A stretch of DNA of 64,000 bases from Pseudonocardia hierapolitana (GTDB lineage Bacteria; Actinomycetota; Actinomycetes; Mycobacteriales; Pseudonocardiaceae): NCBI RefSeq assembly GCF_007994075.1, contig NZ_VIWU01000001.1:5952001-6016000 (forward strand), in the 5' to 3' direction. The position numbers and the translations under genes were made by a program. Shown here piece by piece: positions 1-7,925 of the stretch (the stretch's first letter is position 1; each line of letters opens with the position of its first letter). The notes beneath the pieces were generated by a model. It searched no databases and had not been told where the DNA came from. It saw nothing but the letters and a program-made list of their open reading frames with translations.

Positions 1-1
1 C

Positions 2-229
2 GACGCGGCGCTCTTCCTCTCCGGGCGCATCGCGCAGTTCGGCCGCGCGCTCGCCGGCGACGTGAGCAGGCGGATGTTCGAGCAGTTCGCCCGGGCCGTC
101 GAGGAGAACGCGCGCACCGGACGGGCGCCTGCCGGCCCGGTGAAGCCCACCAGCGCGCTGGCCCTGCTCGCCGGGGTGATCGCAGCGCGGCTGCGCGCCG
201 TCGTGCGCCGGATCCGCCGGTCGCGTTAG
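2..229 (+). CDS. CoxG/SRPBCC family protein, C-terminal fragment
   Basis: Only the last 75 codons are in the window; the gene enters from the left edge and ends at TAG 227-229. The visible part begins DAALFLSGRIAQFGRALAGD and continues with a segment of the form VSRRMFEQFA. This matches the end of the CoxG (carbon monoxide dehydrogenase subunit G) branch of the SRPBCC/START-like fold, followed by a basic low-complexity tail ending RRIRRSR. CoxG-like proteins often accompany molybdenum hydroxylases or other catabolic oxidoreductases, but the neighbours that would show this lie outside the window. The family call rests on a short stretch, so it is moderate. Confidence 0.6.
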   Translation, partial: DAALFLSGRIAQFGRALAGDVSRRMFEQFARAVEENARTGRAPAGPVKPTSALALLAGVIAARLRAVVRRIRRSR

Positions 230-239
230 CTCACCGGCC

Positions 240-1160
240 ATGGAGCTGCACCAGCTGCGCTACTTCGTCGCCGTGGCGAGGGAGGGCAGCATGACCGCGG
301 CCGCGAGCTCGCTGTTCCTGGCCCAGCCGACCCTGTCGATCCAGATCCGCAAGCTGGAGCAGGAGGTCGGGGCGAAGCTGTTCGAGCGGTTGGCCCGCCG
401 GGTGGTGCTCACCGCCGCCGGGAAGGCGTTCCTCGAACACGCCGAACGCGCGCTCGCGGAGCTGGAACGGGGCCGCGAGCGGGTCGCGGACGTCGTCGGG
501 CTCCGCCAGGGCAGGGTGGCGGTGGGCGTGCTGCCGAGCGTCGCCGCGCACCTGCTGCCGGCGGTGCTGGCCGAGTTCCGCGCCGAGCACCCGGGCGTCA
601 CGGTGCACCTGGTCGAGAACGACGTGTCGCGCGACTTCGAGCAGCTCGTGCAGGCAGGCGAGCTCGACGTGGCGGTCACCCGCATGCCGGTGACCCTTGC
701 CGGCCTCGGCGCCCGCACCCTCGTCCGCGAGCCGATCGTGGCGCTCGTGCCGCCCGGCCATCCCCTTGCCGGCCGGGCGGGCGTCGCGCTGCGCGAGCTC
801 GCCGACGAGGGGTTCGTCTGCATGCGCAGCGGCTACGGCCTGCGGGAGCTCACCGACCAGCTGTGCGCGGAAGCCGGCTTCGTCCCGCGCGTCGTGATCG
901 AGACCGGGCAGCTGTCGATCGTGCACGGAATGGTGCGCAGCGGGGTCGGGGTCGCCCTGCTGCCCCGCCTCGCGGCCCGCGGCGCCGAGCACGTCGTGCC
1001 GGTGTCGGATCCGCACGCCCGCCGGGAGCTGGGCGTGGTGTGGCGGCGCAGCGCGCAGGAGTCGCCGCCGGTGGCCGCCTTCCTCGACCGCCTGCTCGCC
1101 ACGTGCGACGGCGCGAGCGAACTCAGGCCTGCGGCGCGGGGTGCGGCCGGCGCGCGGTGA
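240..1160 (+). CDS. LysR-family transcriptional regulator
   Basis: A 306-residue protein of standard LysR length. The N-terminal winged helix-turn-helix spans about residues 2-60 (opens MELHQLRYFVAVAREGSM, with the typical AQPTLSIQIRKLE recognition helix and LFER motif). It is followed by a linker helix and a periplasmic-binding-like effector domain from about residue 90. ATG 240 lies 10 bases after the preceding stop, so it may be co-transcribed with the CoxG-like gene. LysR proteins usually control an adjacent or divergent catabolic gene. Here the downstream gene is convergent and overlaps its 3' end by 38 bp, so the target is more likely upstream, outside the window. Effector unknown. Confidence 0.93.
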   Translation: MELHQLRYFVAVAREGSMTAAASSLFLAQPTLSIQIRKLEQEVGAKLFERLARRVVLTAAGKAFLEHAERALAELERGRERVADVVGLRQGRVAVGVLPSVAAHLLPAVLAEFRAEHPGVTVHLVENDVSRDFEQLVQAGELDVAVTRMPVTLAGLGARTLVREPIVALVPPGHPLAGRAGVALRELADEGFVCMRSGYGLRELTDQLCAEAGFVPRVVIETGQLSIVHGMVRSGVGVALLPRLAARGAEHVVPVSDPHARRELGVVWRRSAQESPPVAAFLDRLLATCDGASELRPAARGAAGAR

Positions 1161-2253
1161 CCGCGATCGCCGCCCCCGCGGCACACAGGACCGCGGTCCA
1201 CGCCACCGTGGCACCGGTCGACGTGTGGTCGGCGACGACGCCGGCGATCCAGGGACCGGCGGTCTGGCCGGCCGCGAACAGCGTGGTGAACGCGGCGATC
1301 GTCGCCGTCCAGTCCTGCGGTGGGGTGCCGTCCCTGACCCGCGCGGTGACGGCGGCGGGCACGCACATGAACGTCGCCCCGTAGAGGATCACGGACGCGA
1401 GGACGACCGGCAGCGCCGCGGACACGAGGGCGAGCGCCGCGCCCGCGGCGAGGATCGCCAGCAACGTGCCGAGCGCCGTGCCGCCGGGCCAGCCGACGAC
1501 CGCGCGGCTCCACAGCGCGGGCGCGGCGATCACGGCCAGCCCCATCACCGTCCAGACGAGCGTGACCTGCGCGACCGAGGCCGCGCGGTCGGCGAGGTAG
1601 GCGGACAAGAAGGTGATGTAGGTGATGTACCCGATCGCGAACAGCACGTAGGGCAGGGCGACCCGCCACAGCGGGAGCACCCGCGCGCGCCCGGTGGCCC
1701 GGGACGGCGGGTCCCCGTCCGTGCGCGCCGCCGTCCAGCTCACCAGCGCCGCGACGGCGGCGGCGACGCCCAGGCCGATCCACCCCGTACGCCATGCGGA
1801 TCCCAGTGCGGGGATGGACGCCCCGCTGACGGCGATGCCCAGCCCCGCCCCGGCGAAGAAGATCGTGAGTGGGGCGCCGGACGAGGAGCGGGCCGCGATG
1901 CGCGCCGCGATCACCCCGCCGGCGATGAAGACGACCGCGCCGGTCACCCCAGCGGCCGCCCTGGCCGCGAGCAGCACCACGAAGTCGCTGCTCAGCGCGG
2001 TGGCGGCGAGCGCTACCGCGGTGAGGGACATGCCCCAGCGGAACGCGGCCGCGGTGCCCAGCCTGCGCACGACGACGGCCGCCAGCAGCGCGCCGAGCAG
2101 GTAGCCGAGCCCGTTGGCGGTGTTCATCGCCCCGGCCTGGGCGAGGCTCCAGCCCAGGTCGTCGCGCATGGCCGGCAGCAGCAGGCCGTATGCGAATCGC
2201 GCGAACCCGAGTGCCGACGCGGTGCCGAGGGCCAGCCGCAGCGCCTGCGTCAT
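1123..2253 (-). CDS. MFS transporter, YbfB/YjiJ-like
   Basis: A 376-residue, strongly hydrophobic protein with about twelve membrane segments. It opens MTQALRLALGTASALGFARF and has the MRDDLGWSL.QAG.MNTANGLGYLLGA pattern of the YbfB/YjiJ branch of the major facilitator superfamily. Start ATG at 2253 is chosen because it overlaps the hydrolase stop as ATGA (translational coupling) and the family pattern begins there; an open frame upstream is antisense to the hydrolase. Its 3' end overlaps the convergent LysR gene by 38 bp. Substrate unknown; membership in the hydrolase operon under the TetR operators suggests export or uptake of a related small molecule. Confidence 0.85.
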   Translation of the reverse strand: MTQALRLALGTASALGFARFAYGLLLPAMRDDLGWSLAQAGAMNTANGLGYLLGALLAAVVVRRLGTAAAFRWGMSLTAVALAATALSSDFVVLLAARAAAGVTGAVVFIAGGVIAARIAARSSSGAPLTIFFAGAGLGIAVSGASIPALGSAWRTGWIGLGVAAAVAALVSWTAARTDGDPPSRATGRARVLPLWRVALPYVLFAIGYITYITFLSAYLADRAASVAQVTLVWTVMGLAVIAAPALWSRAVVGWPGGTALGTLLAILAAGAALALVSAALPVVLASVILYGATFMCVPAAVTARVRDGTPPQDWTATIAAFTTLFAAGQTAGPWIAGVVADHTSTGATVAWTAVLCAAGAAIAVTARRPHPAPQA

Positions 2254-3077
2254 CGGCACGTGCCCAGGAAGCCCAGGATCGTGCGGGCCAGGGCCACGCG
2301 GTGGTCCGACAGGGCGTGGTCGGTCGCGAAGACGTGGTGTTCCAGGTGCACGCCCGAGGCTCGGTACGCCTCGACGACGGGGTCGTGGTGCACCTCGTGC
2401 GGGGTGACCGCATCGCGGCCCGTGCCGATCAGGAGCACGGGGCGGCCGGCCAGCGGCGCCGCGAGGCCGCCCAGCCGCCACGCGTCACCCGCCGCCTCCA
2501 TCTCGGCGACGAGCGCCTCCCCGCTGGTGCCCCGGAGCGGGCCGAGCTCGCCGGCGAACGCCTCGACCCAACCCGCCCGCGCGCTCGGGTCGGCACGGCA
2601 GAGCGCGGCCACGGCACCGAGGTCGAACCCGGCCACCGAGGCGACCGCGGTCACCGCGGGATCCGCGGCCGCCGTCATGAGCGCGGCGTAGCCGCCGAGG
2701 CTGTGGCCGACCAGCACCAATCGTCGCGGATCCAGCCGGTGGGTGGCCGCCAGGCCGGGATCGCGGAGGGCGGCCACGACCGCGGCCGCGTCCTCGAGCA
2801 CATGGCCCCACGACCACGCGCCGCCCACGCCCCACGAGCCTCGGTAGTGGAACACGAGTGCCGCGTATCCGGCCCGGCGCAGCACCTGGGCGAGGTCGAA
2901 GTTGCGTTCGTTGCCGGGAAAGCCGTGCAGGAGCACGACGACCGGGTGCGGCCCGCGGCCAGCGGGCACGTGCAGCACGCCCAGCAACGTCTCGCCGCCG
3001 CTGTCGAAGGTCACCGCTGGTGTGCCGGCGGGGAAGGCCGGGTCGTACGGCGGGTCGGTGGCGAGCGGGTCCGTCAT
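2250..3077 (-). CDS. Alpha/beta hydrolase
   Basis: A 275-residue cytoplasmic hydrolase. It has an oxyanion-hole motif LLHGFPGNE near residue 50 and the nucleophile elbow GHSLGG near residue 125, whose serine is the expected catalytic residue. A His near the C-terminus (TDHALSDHR) fits the triad. The fold resembles dienelactone-hydrolase and acyl-peptidase-like esterases; the substrate cannot be read from sequence. AGGAGG lies a few bases before ATG 3077. It is first in a two-gene operon with the MFS gene and diverges from a TetR regulator across a 70-bp gap carrying two identical palindromes, so it is probably TetR-repressed. Confidence 0.88.
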   Translation of the reverse strand: MTDPLATDPPYDPAFPAGTPAVTFDSGGETLLGVLHVPAGRGPHPVVVLLHGFPGNERNFDLAQVLRRAGYAALVFHYRGSWGVGGAWSWGHVLEDAAAVVAALRDPGLAATHRLDPRRLVLVGHSLGGYAALMTAAADPAVTAVASVAGFDLGAVAALCRADPSARAGWVEAFAGELGPLRGTSGEALVAEMEAAGDAWRLGGLAAPLAGRPVLLIGTGRDAVTPHEVHHDPVVEAYRASGVHLEHHVFATDHALSDHRVALARTILGFLGTCR

Positions 3078-3095
3078 TCGTGACCTCCTGAGATC

Positions 3096-3137
3096 GAACC
3101 GATCGGTACGCTAACAGGTGGCCGAACCGATCGGTAC
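3096..3137. promoter_or_regulatory. Twin TetR operators and divergent promoter region
   Basis: The same 14 bases, GAACCGATCGGTAC, occur at 3096-3109 and 3124-3137, 28 bp apart. Each contains the perfect palindrome ACCGATCGGT. They sit between the divergent hydrolase (start 3077) and TetR gene (start 3148). A -10-like TACTAT at 3135-3140 overlaps the right copy and is spaced so that transcription would begin at or next to ATG 3148, so the TetR message may be leaderless and autorepressed. Operator function is inferred from position and symmetry. Confidence 0.75.
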
Positions 3138-3147
3138 TATCTCTCGC

Positions 3148-3747
3148 ATGCCGGTTCCGAAGGGTTCGACGATCGACCCCTCCCGCACCCGGGCGGCCAT
3201 CGTGGAGGCGGCGACGCCGCTGCTGTACGAGCGCGGGCTCGACGGCGTCGGCGTCGCCGAGCTCTGCGCCCGGCTCGGCGTGTCCAAGGAGACCCTCTAC
3301 CGGCACTTCGGCGCGAAGGACGGCCTCGTGCAGGCCGTGCTGGAGGCGCGGAGCGAGCGGGTGCACGCCTGGATGGCCGCCGCCGTCGAGGCGGCCGGTG
3401 ACGACCCGGCCGGCCAGCTGGGCGCCGTGTTCGACGCGCTGGGCCGGTGGTACCGGGAGTCGGCGTTCCGCGGCTGCGCGATGGTGAACGCGGCGGCCCA
3501 GCACCACGACGAGGCGGTGCGTGCCCTCACCGCTCGGCACCTGGACCGCTACCTTGATCTCCTCACCGGGATCGCCGCCCGCGCCGGAGCCCCGCACCCG
3601 GATACCCTCGGCCGCCAGCTGCTGATGCTGGTCGAGGGCGCCACGGTGGTCGCCGCCCACCACGGCGCCCCCGAGGCGGCGGCGCAGGCGCGCGACGCCG
3701 CCCTCATCCTGCTGGCTGCCGCGTGCCACAGCCCGTCGGCGTTGTAG
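3148..3747 (+). CDS. TetR-family transcriptional regulator
   Basis: A 199-residue protein of normal TetR size. The N-terminal helix-turn-helix occupies about residues 10-55 (motifs AAIVEAATPLLYERG, GVAELCARLGVSKETLYRHF). The rest is an all-helical ligand domain resembling the TetR_C family with FRGCAMVNAAAQ. An upstream GTG at 3118 would add ten residues encoded by the operator itself; ATG 3148 is preferred because the second palindrome and a -10 box then lie before the gene. It diverges from the hydrolase-MFS operon, which it most likely represses. Confidence 0.9.
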   Translation: MPVPKGSTIDPSRTRAAIVEAATPLLYERGLDGVGVAELCARLGVSKETLYRHFGAKDGLVQAVLEARSERVHAWMAAAVEAAGDDPAGQLGAVFDALGRWYRESAFRGCAMVNAAAQHHDEAVRALTARHLDRYLDLLTGIAARAGAPHPDTLGRQLLMLVEGATVVAAHHGAPEAAAQARDAALILLAAACHSPSAL

Positions 3748-3884
3748 GCCCGTTCCGGCCGATGCACCCCGTCGCCGATGCGACCGGGCGACGGGCACGC
3801 CAGCGGATGGGCGCGTCAGCCGGCCGTCCCCGCTTCACGGGCGGTTCGGCAACAAGTCGATCATCCGGTCGAGCTGTGTTGCCG

Positions 3885-5144
3885 TCACGACAGCCGTGCA
3901 GAGGGGCCCGGCAGGTCGTGGGCGGTGCTGCCGGACGGCCTCCGCGGTGTGCTGGTCGCTGCGCGCCTGATGGTCGTGGCGTAGGCGATCAGGGCTAGCG
4001 CGGTGGCGACGGTCGTGACGAGTCCGAGCGGGACGGCGTCATCGGCGCCGCCGAGGCCGACCAGCGGTGCGGTCAGGCCGCCGAATGCGAAGCGGGCGAG
4101 CCCGAGGAGCGATGAGGCGGTGCCGGCGAGATCCGGGTGGTCGGTCATGGCGAGCGACGTGGCGGGCGAGGATGTGACGGCAACGCCGCTGACCATCGTG
4201 AGCAGCGAGATCACGATGGCGATCAGGGGTAGCTGCAGGACGGCGGTGGCGAGCAGCCCGCCGGCCCCGAACGCGCACATGACGAGCCCGGCCACCAGGG
4301 TGCCCTTCTGTGACCAGCGTTCGGCGAGCCGCCCGCCGAGGTATCCGAAGACCATGAATCCGAGGGAGTTCAGGCCGAAGGCGAAGGAGTACTCCTGCGG
4401 AGAGAGCCGATAGCCGCCCTGCAGGACGTAGGTGGCTCCGGCGAGGTAGGCGAAGAGGGCGGAGCTGGTGAAGCCGGATACCAGCACGGTGCCGAGGAAC
4501 ATCCGGTCGGAGAGCAGGCGCCGGAAATCGTGTGGCATGTGCGTCAGCCCCCCGGTGACCCGGCGTGAGCGAGGCAGCGTCTCGCGGAAGACGACGACCG
4601 AGGCGACGAGGATGGCGACGCCGACGGCGGCGAGCAGGACGAACAGCCCGCGCCAGTCGGTGAATGCCGCGAGTTGCCCGCCGATGACAGGGCCGATGAT
4701 CGCCGCCAGGCCGGCGAGGACGGTGAGCCGGCCGTAGTACCGCACCAGCCGGGAGCCGGTGTAGAGGTCGCGCCCGGCGGCTTGGGCGATGACGATGCCC
4801 ACCGCGCCCGCGAGGCCCTGGACGAACCGGGCGACGATGAGCGTCTCGATGGTGGGACTGATCGCGCACAGCGCAGAGGTGAGGACGTAGGCGGCCACGC
4901 CGGCCAGCAGCGGGCGGCGCCGACCCAGGCGGTCCGACAGCGGTCCGGCGACGAGCTGCCCGAGGCCCAGCCCGAGCAGGCACGCGGTCACGGTCAGCTG
5001 CGCGGTCGACGTCGCCGACCCCAGCTCGAGGGTGAGCGCGGGCAGCACCGGCAGGTACAGGTCCATCGAGATCGGCCCGAAGACGGTGAGCATGCCGAGC
5101 ACGACCGCCAGCCCGCGTCCGACTGGCTGATCACGGAGGTTCAC
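3885..5144 (-). CDS. MFS drug exporter, Bcr/CflA-like
   Basis: A 419-residue membrane protein. Near the start it has the Bcr/CflA signature MDLYLPVLPAL followed by STAQLT.TACLLGLGLGQLVAGPLSDRLGRRRPLL, and about twelve membrane segments. This family exports drugs and small metabolites by proton antiport. Start GTG 5144 overlaps the stop of the upstream dehydrogenase as GTGA, so translation is coupled. Larger open frames upstream are antisense or off-frame to the dehydrogenase. The 137 bp between its stop and the convergent TetR stop show nothing recognisable. Confidence 0.88.
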   Translation of the reverse strand: MNLRDQPVGRGLAVVLGMLTVFGPISMDLYLPVLPALTLELGSATSTAQLTVTACLLGLGLGQLVAGPLSDRLGRRRPLLAGVAAYVLTSALCAISPTIETLIVARFVQGLAGAVGIVIAQAAGRDLYTGSRLVRYYGRLTVLAGLAAIIGPVIGGQLAAFTDWRGLFVLLAAVGVAILVASVVVFRETLPRSRRVTGGLTHMPHDFRRLLSDRMFLGTVLVSGFTSSALFAYLAGATYVLQGGYRLSPQEYSFAFGLNSLGFMVFGYLGGRLAERWSQKGTLVAGLVMCAFGAGGLLATAVLQLPLIAIVISLLTMVSGVAVTSSPATSLAMTDHPDLAGTASSLLGLARFAFGGLTAPLVGLGGADDAVPLGLVTTVATALALIAYATTIRRAATSTPRRPSGSTAHDLPGPSARLS

Positions 5145-6154
5145 GGGCGCAGCAGCACCTTGACGGCGCGGCGCTCGTCCATGGCGCGGTAGCCCTCGGC
5201 GGCCTGATCGAGCGGGAGTTCGAGGTCGAAGACCGTGCCCGGGGCGATCTGCCGCGTCCAGATCAGGTCGATCAGCTCGGGCAGCAAGCGGCGCACGGGG
5301 GCGGGGCCGCCGTGCAGGTGCACGTGGGAGAAGAACAGCTCCTCGCCGGGCAGATGCACGTCGTGGGCGACGCCGACGTAGCCGACGTGCCCGCCGGGGC
5401 GGGTGGAGCGGATGGCCTGCATCATCGACTCCTTGGTGCCGACGGCCTCGATCACCGAGTGCGCGCCGAGCCCCTCGGTGAGGTCCTTGATCCGGGCCAC
5501 GCCGCGCTCGGTGACGATGTCGGTGGCGCCGAAGTCGAGGGCGAGCTTCTGGCGGGGCTCGTGCCGGCTCATGGCGATGACGCGTTCGGCGCCGAGCCGG
5601 CGCGCGGCCAGCACGCCGAGCAGCCCGACGGCGCCGTCCCCGACCACCGCGACGGTCTTGCCCGGGCCGGCCGCGGCGGCGACGGCGCCGAACCAGCCGG
5701 TGCCGAGCACGTCCGAGGCGGCCAGCAGGCTCGGAACGAGGTCGTCGGAAGGGATGCCGGGCGTGGCGACCAGGGTGCCCTCGGCCAGCGGAACCCGCAT
5801 CCGTTCGGTCTGCGCTCCTCCCGGCGCGGCGGCCTCCCGCCGGACGCAGGAGGTCTGGTAGCCGGCCCGGCAGATCTCGCAGGTGTTGTCGGAGGCGAAG
5901 AACGAGCCGACCACGAACTGGCCGGGCCGCACCGCGGTGACCGCGGACCCGACCACTTCGACGATCCCGGCGTACTCGTGGCCCATCGGCCGCGGCGCGT
6001 CGACCGCCTCGACGCCCCGGTAGGGCCACAGGTCCGACCCGCAGATGCAGGTCGCGGCCAGCCGGACGATGGCATCCGTCGGCTCGATGATCTCCGGTTC
6101 CGGCCGGTCCTCGACGCGGACCTCGCCGGGAGCGGTCATGACGGCAACACGCAT
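5141..6154 (-). CDS. Zinc-dependent alcohol dehydrogenase (MDR family)
   Basis: A 337-residue medium-chain dehydrogenase. The catalytic zinc ligands appear as CICGSDLWPYRG near residue 37 and GHEYAGIV near residue 59. A structural-zinc-like cluster C...C..C is reduced (DNTCEICRAGYQTSC near residues 90-102). The Rossmann segment VVGDGAVGLLGVLAARRLGA near residue 170 would bind NAD(P). It resembles glutathione-independent formaldehyde or alcohol dehydrogenases of actinobacteria. It is the first gene of a pair with the Bcr/CflA exporter, coupled by a 4-base overlap. Substrate not determinable. Confidence 0.88.
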   Translation of the reverse strand: MRVAVMTAPGEVRVEDRPEPEIIEPTDAIVRLAATCICGSDLWPYRGVEAVDAPRPMGHEYAGIVEVVGSAVTAVRPGQFVVGSFFASDNTCEICRAGYQTSCVRREAAAPGGAQTERMRVPLAEGTLVATPGIPSDDLVPSLLAASDVLGTGWFGAVAAAAGPGKTVAVVGDGAVGLLGVLAARRLGAERVIAMSRHEPRQKLALDFGATDIVTERGVARIKDLTEGLGAHSVIEAVGTKESMMQAIRSTRPGGHVGYVGVAHDVHLPGEELFFSHVHLHGGPAPVRRLLPELIDLIWTRQIAPGTVFDLELPLDQAAEGYRAMDERRAVKVLLRP

Positions 6155-6183
6155 GGGTAGAGCTCCTCGAAAGGCGGTAGGGG

Positions 6184-6702
6184 TCAGGGGTGAGCGGCGG
6201 CGGACCGCTCGATCCGGACCGTGACGTCGCTGCCGGCGTCGGTGATCCGGTCCATGCCGGTGGCGACCGCGCCGAGGTGGATCAGCCCGGGCGGCGGGAC
6301 GCTCTGGCCGATGTCGTCGTAGTAGACGGCGAGCGTCGCCGTGTCGGGCCAGTAGTAGATGCCACCCGGGACCGGCTGCACGGTCCGAGCGGCCCCTTCA
6401 GCGGTGACCGGGTGTGGGAGCCGCCCGGTCTTCGCCTGTCCCCAGGCGTCGGTCAGCTCCACGGTCAACGGCAGCATTCCCGCGAGTTCCCTGGCGGCGG
6501 GTGTGTCGGCCAGAGTCGCCCCGACGGCGTGCCCGCCGGCCCGCAAGACCACCTGCATGCCCGACACCGGGGGTGCAGGGATGGCAGCGGCCGGGTCGGT
6601 GGTGCCACCGGCCGTGGCGCAGCCGACCAGAACGGCGACGGCGACGGCGACGGCGGTCACGCCGACCGCGCGTCCGGTCCACGGGGTGCAGGTCGTGCTC
6701 AC
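6184..6702 (-). CDS. Cyclophilin-like-fold lipoprotein
   Basis: A 172-residue secreted protein. The GTG start at 6702 gives a clean signal peptide: a polar start, a hydrophobic stretch rich in V and A, and a lipobox LVGC near residue 26. An upstream ATG at 6822 would add 40 charged residues and run into the promoter of the divergent gene. The mature part, from MQVVLRAGGHAVGATLADTP through LPLTVELTDAWGQAKTGRLP and GGIYYWPDTATLAVYYDD, matches the TM1367-type cyclophilin-like fold. Members of this family lack established isomerase activity. It is divergent from an XRE-type regulator. Confidence 0.75.
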   Translation of the reverse strand: MSTTCTPWTGRAVGVTAVAVAVAVLVGCATAGGTTDPAAAIPAPPVSGMQVVLRAGGHAVGATLADTPAARELAGMLPLTVELTDAWGQAKTGRLPHPVTAEGAARTVQPVPGGIYYWPDTATLAVYYDDIGQSVPPPGLIHLGAVATGMDRITDAGSDVTVRIERSAAAHP

Positions 6703-6804
6703 GGTGCCCAGCACACGCGTGCGGCGGGCCGGGAGGAAGTCACTGGCGATGGGTGCACTGTCAGTACATCCCAGGTCCGCGGCCTGCGTCGTACCGTCGA
6801 TGGC

Positions 6805-7692
6805 GTGGACAACCGTGTGCAAGTGCGCGAGTTCCTCACCTCACGCCGCGCCAAGATCACCCCGCAGCAGGCGGGGCTACCCGCCGCCGGGCAGCGCCGC
6901 GTGCCCGGGCTCCGGCGCAGCGAGGTCGCCGCTCTGGCCGGGATGAGCGTGGAGTACTACGCGAAGCTCGAACGCGGCTCGCTCGCCGGGGTCTCGGCCG
7001 GCGTTCTCGACGCGATCGCCCGCGCTCTGCGGCTCGACGACGCCGAACGCGCCCACCTGCTGCGGCTCGCCCACGAGGCCGACGGCAGCAACGCGATCCT
7101 GCGTCCGCGCCGCCGCCCGCAGCAGTGGTCGGTCCGGCCCAGCCTGCAGTGGTCGCTCGACGCGATCACCACCGCTCCTGCGATCGTCGGCAACAACCGG
7201 CTGGACCTGCTCGCCGCCAACCACCTGGGCCGGGCCATGTACTGCGACGTCTACTCCGACCCGACCCACCCGCCGAACTTCGCCCGGTTCACCTTCCTCG
7301 ACGCCGCGGCCCGCCGCTTCTACCCCGACTGGGACCTGGCCGCCGCGATGTGCGTGGCGAACCTGCGCACCGCGGCCGGCAAGAACCCGCACGACAAAGG
7401 CCTCCATGACCTCGTCGGGGAGCTGTCCACCCGCAGCGACGAGTTCCGCCGCCGCTGGGGAGCCCACAACGTGCGCACCCACGGCACCGGCGTCAAAGGC
7501 TTCCACCACCACGTCGTCGGCGACCTCACCCTCGCCTACGAGAGCATGGACCTGCGCGCCGAGCCCGACCTCACCATGACCCTCTACACGGCCGAGCCGG
7601 GCTCGCCGTCCGAAGACGCACTCCGCCTGCTCGCCTCCTGGGCCGCCTCACGGACGTCGGACCCCAGCGCACAGGCACTCCCGACCGAATAG
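6805..7692 (+). CDS. XRE-family regulator with MmyB-like ligand domain
   Basis: A 295-residue protein with a helix-turn-helix at about residues 5-70 (VREFLTSRRAKITP, then PGLRRSEVAALAGMSVEYYAKLERG) and a C-terminal MmyB-like domain carrying the WSLDAIT.APAIVGNNRLDLLAANHLGRA segment. This architecture is very common in actinobacteria and is usually linked to neighbouring short-chain dehydrogenases or reductases. The domain resembles a PAS-like fatty-acid pocket. GTG 6805 is chosen; a TACCGT hexamer about seven bases upstream could place a leaderless start there, but no good -35 is seen. The divergent lipoprotein is a possible target. Confidence 0.88.
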   Translation: MDNRVQVREFLTSRRAKITPQQAGLPAAGQRRVPGLRRSEVAALAGMSVEYYAKLERGSLAGVSAGVLDAIARALRLDDAERAHLLRLAHEADGSNAILRPRRRPQQWSVRPSLQWSLDAITTAPAIVGNNRLDLLAANHLGRAMYCDVYSDPTHPPNFARFTFLDAAARRFYPDWDLAAAMCVANLRTAAGKNPHDKGLHDLVGELSTRSDEFRRRWGAHNVRTHGTGVKGFHHHVVGDLTLAYESMDLRAEPDLTMTLYTAEPGSPSEDALRLLASWAASRTSDPSAQALPTE

Positions 7693-7925
7693 TGCCGCTG
7701 TACCGGCCCGCGCGTGGCGTGAGCGGACAGCGAGTGCGTGGGCGAACAAGGGGTCTCACCTGCGCTTCCTGGTGCGAGGCCCGCGCATCCCGACTGCGTC
7801 GACGCGCCCCGATCGGGCCGGCGCCCCGCGTCGATCGGTAGCGCCACCGGGGATCCTGTGTATGAGCGCGACCTGGCGCCGTCCGCGCGGTGCCGGCACC
7901 GGAATCGGCGTGCGAGCCGCCGCCG

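Noticed and set aside
3118..3147. Ten-residue N-terminal extension of the TetR gene from GTG 3118
   Set aside because: It would be encoded by the operator palindrome and lacks a ribosome site; ATG 3148 with a properly spaced -10 fits better.
7693..7925. Possible gene or terminator in the gap between the XRE regulator and the HNH gene
   Set aside because: Only shadow frames and no stable stem with a plausible loop; nothing supportable.
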